Made by a program: the position numbers and the translations under genes. A stretch of DNA of 64,000 bases from Nocardia carnea NBRC 14403 (lineage in GTDB: Bacteria; Actinomycetota; Actinomycetes; Mycobacteriales; Mycobacteriaceae): positions 144,500 to 208,499 of the forward strand of contig NZ_BAFV01000058.1 in assembly GCF_000308515.1 (NCBI RefSeq). The letters run 5' to 3'. The notes under the pieces were generated by a model, which ran no database searches, was not told where the DNA came from, and worked only from the letters and a program-made list of their open reading frames with translations. Within the stretch, counting starts at the first letter, position 1; each line of letters begins with the position of its first letter. This document shows positions 58,140 through 64,000 of this stretch, in pieces.

Positions 58140-59102
58140 GTGCTGTCGAAATTCGTCCGGGTGGGCGTGGACTCGCTCCCATGGCTCGCGACCGCCGCCG
58201 GGGCTGCCGGGGTGATATTGCATTTCAGCCCTTTATCGGCTCGCTTACCTGTTCTGGCGGCATCGGTTGCGCCGTACCTCATGTGCTTGTCGATTCTCGG
58301 GGTGATGGCGTTTCTGGGGTTGCGACGCTGGAGTGGTGCAGGGGTCGCGCTCGTCGTCGTGGCGGTGGCCGTGTGGACCCAGGTTCCGTTGTATTACGGT
58401 CGCGCCGGCGACGAGGGCGGCCGGCTGGTCCGGGTGATGCAGGCCAATCTCCTGTTCGACGGTGCGGACCCGCGGGCTTTCGTCGACCAAGTGCGGAAGC
58501 GCGATATCGAGTTGCTCACCGTCAACGAACTCACCCCGGCGGCGATCGGCACGCTCGGCGGGGCGGGTCTCGACCGGTTGCTGCCCTATCGGTACCTCTC
58601 GCCCGCCCGGACCGCGGCCGGGACCGGGATCTGGAGCCGTTACCCGCTCTCGGACACCGTCGAATACGACGGATACGTGCTGAACCAACTCTCGGCGACC
58701 GCCGCGATCCCGGACGCGGGGCCGGTTTCGATATTCGCCTTCCACCCGGTTCCCCCGGTATACGACATCGACGTCTGGGCGGACGAATTATCCCGTCTGG
58801 ATACGATTCTGGAGAATGTTCCCGCGGAACGCCCGGCGATCGTCGGCGGCGATTTCAACGCGACATACGATCACGCCCAATTCCGGGCCATGCTGTCCGG
58901 ACGTTTCGACAGTGCCGTCGTCCAGGCGGGTGCCGGTCATCTGGTCACCTATCCCACCGATAAACGGTGGCCGCCGCTGGTGGGGATCGACCACATACTC
59001 ATCGCCGGGGGGCATGCGGTCGCGGTCGAAACCCTCGATATGCCCGGCGCGGACCATCGCGCCCTGACCGCATCGATCCGCCTGGATCGCACCTCACACT
59101 GA
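58140..59102 (+). CDS. membrane-anchored endonuclease/exonuclease/phosphatase-family hydrolase
   Basis: 320 residues: three N-terminal membrane helices (about 15-33, 37-60, 65-82), then an EEP domain (about 97-315). Its motifs are VMQANLLF (first strand Asn), DIELLTVNELTP (metal-binding Glu), IVGGDFNATYDH (catalytic Asp-Phe-Asn), and LVGIDHILI with PGADHRALTASI (Asp-His pair). The domain faces outside or inside depending on topology; many actinobacterial relatives are surface proteins. Start is a GTG at 58140. Substrate could be nucleic acid or a phospholipid. Confidence 0.86.
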   Translation: MLSKFVRVGVDSLPWLATAAGAAGVILHFSPLSARLPVLAASVAPYLMCLSILGVMAFLGLRRWSGAGVALVVVAVAVWTQVPLYYGRAGDEGGRLVRVMQANLLFDGADPRAFVDQVRKRDIELLTVNELTPAAIGTLGGAGLDRLLPYRYLSPARTAAGTGIWSRYPLSDTVEYDGYVLNQLSATAAIPDAGPVSIFAFHPVPPVYDIDVWADELSRLDTILENVPAERPAIVGGDFNATYDHAQFRAMLSGRFDSAVVQAGAGHLVTYPTDKRWPPLVGIDHILIAGGHAVAVETLDMPGADHRALTASIRLDRTSH

Positions 59103-59133
59103 ACGGTCGCGGACGATCTGCCGCCCGGTCCAG

Positions 59134-59709
59134 TCAGGGAAGTAGGTCCGCCGGGGCGAGGGTGATCTCGAACGGGCCGTGCAGCGCCGCGGTATCGCCC
59201 GCGCAGACCCGGTGGGTCTGTTCGTAGACCTGCTCGGACCCGAGCGTGTGGGCGAACAGGACCGGAAGCTCCTCCCCCGGTAGCCGGCCCTTGAACGGGT
59301 CGATCTCGAAACGCCAGTAGTGCGGGATTCCGGCGGCGGCATAAACCACCGGTTTTGTCATCCGATCCGCGAGTGTGGTGGACCCGGAAACCACCTCGAC
59401 GGCCAGCCGCACCTGTTCCACAGGTATTCCCCGCGCATCCCAGGAAATCGGCCCCGCGGCCACTATCAGGTCCGGGATGGGCTCATCGTCTCCGATCAAG
59501 ACGCCGACACCTTCCAGGACTACACAGTCCACTGGTACAGCACCGTCGAGAATCCGGCCCAGCCGCTGGATGAGCCACTGGTGCCGGGGTTTGGGCGCCG
59601 CATTCGAGACGAGCTGGCCATTCAACACCTCGTATCGCAATCCGTCTTCCGGCATCCGATCGAGATCGGCCGAGGTCCACCGGTCGAGTCCCGGGGCAGG
59701 CATAGCCAT
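59134..59709 (-). CDS. Uma2 family endonuclease-like protein
   Basis: 191-residue protein of the Uma2/DUF820 group, a PD-(D/E)xK-type fold. The pattern begins TSADLDRMPEDGLRYEVLNGQLV and includes HQWLIQRLG, PIPDLIVAAGPISWDARGI, LAVEVVSGSTTLADRMTKP and YAAAGIPHYWRFEIDP; the Asp-Glu-Lys residues expected in the fold are present. These proteins are abundant in actinobacteria and cyanobacteria; no physiological role is proven. It is convergent with the EEP gene. Confidence 0.9.
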   Translation of the reverse strand: MAMPAPGLDRWTSADLDRMPEDGLRYEVLNGQLVSNAAPKPRHQWLIQRLGRILDGAVPVDCVVLEGVGVLIGDDEPIPDLIVAAGPISWDARGIPVEQVRLAVEVVSGSTTLADRMTKPVVYAAAGIPHYWRFEIDPFKGRLPGEELPVLFAHTLGSEQVYEQTHRVCAGDTAALHGPFEITLAPADLLP

Positions 59710-59829
59710 CGGACCACCTCCAGCTCGATTCGCCGACCGCCTACTTCCGCGGTCGCTGCCAGAATTTTAGCTTCCGTTGACCGCCATCCAACGGGATGAA
59801 GTCCCGCGGCAGCCGAGACCGCGCCCGCG

Positions 59830-59860
59830 ACCGCCTGCCCGGGTATTACCCGGGCAGGCG
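59830..59860. repeat. perfect 31-bp palindrome
   Basis: CCGCCTGCCCGGGTA (59830-59844) and its exact complement (59846-59860) around a single T. Part of the sequence (CCGCCTGCCCGGTAA) appears again at about 59870-59884. It lies between the NRPS terminator and the Uma2 promoter. It could be an operator or an end-of-transcript structure. Confidence 0.85.
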
Positions 59861-59886
59861 GCACAGTCGGCCGCCTGCCCGGTAAT

Positions 59887-59919
59887 GCATCCCCGCGCTC
59901 GGAACGTGCGCGGGGATGC
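59887..59919 (-). terminator. terminator hairpin of the NRPS gene
   Basis: A perfect 12-bp stem: GCATCCCCGCGC (59887-59898) with GCGCGGGGATGC (59908-59919) and a 9-base loop, 5 bp beyond the NRPS stop codon. Confidence 0.88.
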
Positions 59920-59924
59920 GTGGT

Positions 59925-62900
59925 TCAGTCCTCTCCGGACGTGATACCGAGCCGGGCCAGCAGGTGCGGGGCGATGACGCCGAGAGCTTCGGCGGTCGTC
60001 ATCTCCTCGTGTGTCGCCGGGACCGCGTATTCGGCGACCTCACCCGAGACGTACGGCCACCAGTCGCCTGCCCGGGGGCCTTCCTGCTGCGCACCGGGGG
60101 TGGGTACGTCGGCGCGGAAGAAGTCGACGACGCCGCGGAAGATGCCGGGGTCGTGGCCGGCGATCAATTCCGCGGAGCGGGCCGCGGTCCGGTACACCGT
60201 GCGGAGCCGGTCCACCGGGAGCCGCAGCAGCTCCGGGGGGATCAGTTCGTGCAGGCGGGCCAGTTCCGCGTCGCCGAGTTCGCCGACGCTGCGGTCGGTG
60301 TCCTCGGTGATGATGCCCTGCTCCAGCAGAGCGGCGCGCAGGATCGTCTCGAAAACGCCCGGGTCGACACCGGGATGACTGTCCAGCATCGCCAGCATTT
60401 CGACGTGTTCACCGGCCGCCTGCAATGCGGTGGCGACCGCGTGGGCCAGGACGCCGCCCAGCGACCAGCCAAGGAGACGGTACGGGCCGCTGGGCTGGAT
60501 GCGCCGGATCTCGGCCAGGTAGCGGTCGGCGATCTCGGTCAACGAGGCCGGGTCGTAGCCGGCATCGGAGTACGCCGGCGACTGGAGACCGTAGATCGGC
60601 TGATCCGCCGGCAACAGCCGGGCGAGCCCGGTGAAGCTCCAGGCCAGTCCGTCCCTGGCGTGGATGGCGAAAATCGGGGTCGCGGAACCGGTTTCCCGGA
60701 TGGGCAGGACCACCTGTAGCGCCGCTTCGGCCAGCGCATCGGCTCCGGCGGGTTCGGCGAGCCGGGCGGCGAGGCCGCCGACGGTCGCGTCGGTGAACAA
60801 CCACTGCACGCTGATATCGATACCGGTCTCGGCGCCGAGCCGGGCCGCGACCTTGGTCGCGAGCAGCGAGTTACCGCCGAGCGCGAAGAACGAATCGTCC
60901 ACTCCGACCCGTTCCACGCCCAAGACCTCGGCGAAGACCGCGGCAACCGTATGCTCCAGCGGGCTGCGCGGAGCGCGGAAATCGGCCTCGCCGGCGAACA
61001 CCGGTTCGGGCAGGGCCCGGCGGTCCAGCTTGCCGGCCGGAGTCAGCGGGATCGCGTCGAGCACCATGATCGACGACGGCACCATATGCGAGGGCAACCG
61101 CTGCCCGGCGTAGTCGCGCAATTCGGCCGCGTCGATCGAACGCCCCGGTACGGCAACCACATACGAGACGAGAGACACTGCGCCGGCCATACTTTCGTGG
61201 CCGAGGGTGACCGCGAAATCCACCGTGTTGTGCGCCGTGAGCGCGGCATCGATCTCGCCGAGCTCGATACGGAAACCACGCACCTTCACCTGGAAATCGT
61301 TACGACCCACATACTCCACCGCCGGATCACCCGCGGCATCGCGACGCCAGCGAACTACGTCACCCGTGCGATACAGCCGGGATCCGGGCTCACCGTACGG
61401 GTCCGCGACAAAACGCTCGGCGGTCAAACCCGGCCGCGCGTGATAACCACGCGCCAGCTGGATACCACCGACATACAGCTCCCCGGCCACACCTTCGGGC
61501 ACCGGATTCAACCGGTCGTCGAGAACCAGCGCCCGCATACCGCGCACCGGGCCACCGATGGTGACCGGATCACCCGGGAGCAACCGGCCACTGATATTGG
61601 TCGCGATGGTCGCTTCGGTCGGGCCGTAGGCATTGTGGAACCGGCGCTGAACGCCCTCGGGCGCGGTGGACCACTTGGCCACCAGATCTGCCGATACTGC
61701 TTCACCACCAGCGATGATGACCTGCATCCCTGCGAGGTCCGCGGGGTCCAGCGAGGCCAGTACCGACGGCGTGATGAGGCCGACCGTCACACCCTCACGG
61801 GAGATCAGCTCACCCAGTTCCGCGCCACCGTAGGTACCGGTCGGCACCACAACCAGCGCACCCGCCGAACCGACAGCCAGCAGCAGTTCCAGGATCGAGG
61901 CGTCGAACGACGGCGACGCGAACGCGAGCGCCCGCGACGCCGGAGTCAGCCGGTACCGCTCGACCTGCTCGGCACTGAAGTTGGCCAGGCCGGCGTGCGA
62001 CACCACCACGCCCTTGGGCAGGCCCGTCGAACCGGAGGTGTAGATGACGTAGGCGGTGTTCGCCGGAGTCACCGGCCGTACTCGTTCCGCGTCGGTGATC
62101 GGGGTGGCGGAGTACCCGTAGATCTCGAATTCGTCGAGTACCAGCCATTCCACCGTATCCGGCAGGTCGGCCCGCGCCGAGGAGACCGTGATACCCACGG
62201 ACGCACCGGAATCGGTGAGCATATGGGTGATCCGGTCTTCCGGATACGTCGGGTCGATCGGCAGGAATGCCGCACCGGACTTGGTCACGGCCCATTCGGC
62301 GAGCACCGAATCCGCCGACCGCGGCACCGCCACGGCCACCACATCCTCGGCACCGAGGCCGAGCACGATCAGCGCCCGCGCCAAGCGGTTCGAGCGCTCG
62401 TCGAACTCCTCGTAGGAGTACCGGCGACCCTCGAACACCACAGCCGGCGCCGACGGATCGACCGCCACCGCGGCCGCCAGCAACTCCGGCAAGGTCCGCG
62501 CCGGCTCCGCAGGCCCGCCCGACCGCGAACCCAGTTCCGCACGCTCGGTGGGGCTGAGCAACTGCGCATCCCCCACCGGCCGCCCCGGCGCGTCGACCAG
62601 GTGGTCGATCACCCTCAGCAGCCGCGCTGCCGTGGTTTCGACGGTTGCATCGTCGAAATGACTGGTCAGGTATCTCAGCACGATATGGACCGTGCTGTCG
62701 GCCGTCACCTCGAGGGTCAACGGATAGTGGGTCTCGCCGCGTGTCCCCACACCGGTGATGGACATGCCGTCGATACCGGCCTCAGCAGCGGTGGCCGCAT
62801 CGGTGGGATAGGACTCGAAGACGAACAAGTTGTCGAACTGCACCGTGGCCCCGGCAGCCCGCTGGATATCGGTCAGACCGAGGTAATGATGGTCCAGTAG

Positions 62901-64000
62901 GGCGGCTTGTTCGCGCTGCAGTGCGGTGAGCAGATCGCTGGTGGTCGCCCGGTGATCGATCTGCACTCGCACCGGCAGGGTGTTGATGAACAGGCCGACC
63001 ATGGACTCGACCCCCGGAAGTTCGGCCGGGCGGCCGGATACCGTGGCGCCGAATACCACATCGTCGCGGCCGGTGATCCAGCCGACCAGCACACCCCAGG
63101 CAGCCTGCAACAGGGTGTTCATCGTGATTCCGAGATCGGCGGTGCGCGCAGCGATTTGCCTGGTACGGTCCGCGTCGATCTCGACGACGACGGTGTCCAC
63201 CTCGTAGGTTTCGGCCTCGACCGGTTCGCGGGCCAGCAGCGCAGGCTCGGTGAATCCTTCCAATGCGTCGTGCCACGCTTGGGCAGACGCTTCGCGATCA
63301 CGTTCGGCCAGCCAGGACAGGAAGTTCCGGTACGAAACCACCCGCGGCAGCGCGGTGGTATCGCCGCGCACCGCATACAGTGCCAGCAGTTCCCGCATCA
63401 GCAGCGGCATGGACCAGCCGTCGAGCAGGATGTGATGGGTGGTGATCACCAACCGCCAGTCGTCCTCGGCCATCCGTACGAGGTGGAAGCGGATCAGTGG
63501 CGGGGCCGACATATCGAAATGCTCGGCCTCGTCCATGGCCAGCAGCCGTTCCAGTGCACCGGCACGTTCGGGTTCCGGAAGGTCACGCAGGTCGATTTCA
63601 CGCCACGGCACCGGCACCGAGTCGAGCACGACCTGTACCCACTCGCCGGTGGAATCCGCGACGAACGCGGTCCGCAGGTTCGGGTACTGGCCGATCATGG
63701 CCTCTGCGGCGCGCCGCAGACGCGCCGGGTCCACAGCTCCGGCCAGGCCGACCCAGTTCTGCAGCGTATAGACGTCACGCCCAGCGCCCACGAACTGGGC
63801 GTGGAACAGCAGGCCGGCCTGCAGCGGCGACAGCGGCCACACTTCCGACAGTGCCGGGTAGTTGCCCTCCCACCGTTCGATATCACTCTGGGAAACCCGG
63901 ACGAGTGGCATATCGGACGGAGTGAAACCACCCGCGTCCGGTCGGCGGACATGGTCGGCGAGCGCGGTGAGCGCGGCCACCCACAGGTCGGCGAATTCCC
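59925..64000 (-). CDS. nonribosomal peptide synthetase, terminal module (E end-C-A-PCP-TE), partial
   Basis: The 3' end of a modular synthetase; the frame is open through the right window edge, so the true start is outside. Numbering residues from the GTG at 63980: residues 1-24 (ALTALADHVRRPDAGGFTPSDMP) look like the end of an epimerisation domain, so the preceding module probably makes a D-residue. The condensation domain covers about 45-470 with HHILLDG (182-188). The adenylation domain, 495-990, has YTSGSTGLPKG, NAYGPTEATI and PLTPAGKLDRR. The carrier Ser1038 lies in LGGNSLL. The thioesterase, 1100-1345, has Ser1173 in GWSLGG, Asp1200 and a His near 1330. Residues at the ten specificity positions read about D-A-L-L-I-G-A-I-A-K, which I cannot assign to an amino acid. 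The TE means this is the last module. Confidence 0.94.
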   Translation of the reverse strand, partial: EFADLWVAALTALADHVRRPDAGGFTPSDMPLVRVSQSDIERWEGNYPALSEVWPLSPLQAGLLFHAQFVGAGRDVYTLQNWVGLAGAVDPARLRRAAEAMIGQYPNLRTAFVADSTGEWVQVVLDSVPVPWREIDLRDLPEPERAGALERLLAMDEAEHFDMSAPPLIRFHLVRMAEDDWRLVITTHHILLDGWSMPLLMRELLALYAVRGDTTALPRVVSYRNFLSWLAERDREASAQAWHDALEGFTEPALLAREPVEAETYEVDTVVVEIDADRTRQIAARTADLGITMNTLLQAAWGVLVGWITGRDDVVFGATVSGRPAELPGVESMVGLFINTLPVRVQIDHRATTSDLLTALQREQAALLDHHYLGLTDIQRAAGATVQFDNLFVFESYPTDAATAAEAGIDGMSITGVGTRGETHYPLTLEVTADSTVHIVLRYLTSHFDDATVETTAARLLRVIDHLVDAPGRPVGDAQLLSPTERAELGSRSGGPAEPARTLPELLAAAVAVDPSAPAVVFEGRRYSYEEFDERSNRLARALIVLGLGAEDVVAVAVPRSADSVLAEWAVTKSGAAFLPIDPTYPEDRITHMLTDSGASVGITVSSARADLPDTVEWLVLDEFEIYGYSATPITDAERVRPVTPANTAYVIYTSGSTGLPKGVVVSHAGLANFSAEQVERYRLTPASRALAFASPSFDASILELLLAVGSAGALVVVPTGTYGGAELGELISREGVTVGLITPSVLASLDPADLAGMQVIIAGGEAVSADLVAKWSTAPEGVQRRFHNAYGPTEATIATNISGRLLPGDPVTIGGPVRGMRALVLDDRLNPVPEGVAGELYVGGIQLARGYHARPGLTAERFVADPYGEPGSRLYRTGDVVRWRRDAAGDPAVEYVGRNDFQVKVRGFRIELGEIDAALTAHNTVDFAVTLGHESMAGAVSLVSYVVAVPGRSIDAAELRDYAGQRLPSHMVPSSIMVLDAIPLTPAGKLDRRALPEPVFAGEADFRAPRSPLEHTVAAVFAEVLGVERVGVDDSFFALGGNSLLATKVAARLGAETGIDISVQWLFTDATVGGLAARLAEPAGADALAEAALQVVLPIRETGSATPIFAIHARDGLAWSFTGLARLLPADQPIYGLQSPAYSDAGYDPASLTEIADRYLAEIRRIQPSGPYRLLGWSLGGVLAHAVATALQAAGEHVEMLAMLDSHPGVDPGVFETILRAALLEQGIITEDTDRSVGELGDAELARLHELIPPELLRLPVDRLRTVYRTAARSAELIAGHDPGIFRGVVDFFRADVPTPGAQQEGPRAGDWWPYVSGEVAEYAVPATHEEMTTAEALGVIAPHLLARLGITSGED

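Overview
The window is high-GC actinobacterial DNA, most likely from Nocardia or a close mycolic-acid-containing relative. The basis is tandem MspA/NfpA-type porins, an mprA-mprB-pepD-moaB locus, PerM, a mycobacterial-type zinc-independent ribosomal protein cluster with an MRF-type protein, and gene order that follows, in blocks and largely inverted, the M. tuberculosis Rv0946c-Rv0957 and Rv0979A-Rv0996 regions. Assignments rest on recognising protein motifs and conserved order by reading; no database search was run.

Layout. 1-6450: an unrecognised large ORF at the left edge, tRNA-Ala(CGC), then a leftward galU - glp (moeA-like) - rimJ-like - glpR/sepX group that joins sugar-nucleotide supply to a gephyrin-like divisome protein and its membrane receptor. 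6685-8900: 5-formyl-THF cyclo-ligase, an FmdB/Ruc-type zinc-ribbon chaperone behind a CIRCE-like (HrcA) operator, and a SAF-domain membrane protein. 8950-12100: four MspA-type porins arranged as a duplicated two-gene cassette, with a CRP-type palindrome upstream. 12645-17355: the envelope-stress locus mprA-mprB-pepD-moaB, with a dispersed structured repeat lodged between mprB and pepD. 17636-23231: a rightward conservon-like operon (NIT-type histidine kinase, roadblock protein, DUF742 protein, MglA-like GTPase) followed by an MHYT-like membrane protein without the usual histidines and a coiled-coil/TM protein. 23526-26467: divergent zinc-starvation ribosomal operons (mrf-rpmE2-rpmF leftward; rpmB-rpmG-rpsN-rpsR rightward) around two Zur-box-like sites.

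26632-44287: small exported proteins, a second copy of the dispersed repeat, purH-purN (purN appears to start at CTG), perM, a DUF5336 protein with a Gln-rich tail, sucCD, an M23 peptidase, pcrA/uvrD1, chorismate mutase, a succinate-semialdehyde dehydrogenase and pgi. 44342-50029: an HxxxD acyltransferase-like protein, a secreted lipase, a PH-like membrane protein, and a DyP peroxidase-encapsulin nanocompartment pair with a cupin gene. 50268-59709: thyA-dfrA, cobF, DUF2630, a flavoprotein disulfide reductase coupled to a type-B carboxylesterase, an Fpg/Nei glycosylase, a K+ channel-like protein, an EEP-family hydrolase and a Uma2 protein. 59925-64000: the last module (end of an E domain, then C-A-PCP-TE) of a nonribosomal peptide synthetase cut by the right edge.

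The observations I rate highest are the two-copy repeat with a compensatory base change in its long stem, the CIRCE-like element at fmdB, the perfect CRP core inside a larger palindrome upstream of the porin cluster, the duplicated porin pair, and the conservon extended by an atypical MHYT protein. No CRISPR array, insertion sequence or prophage was seen.
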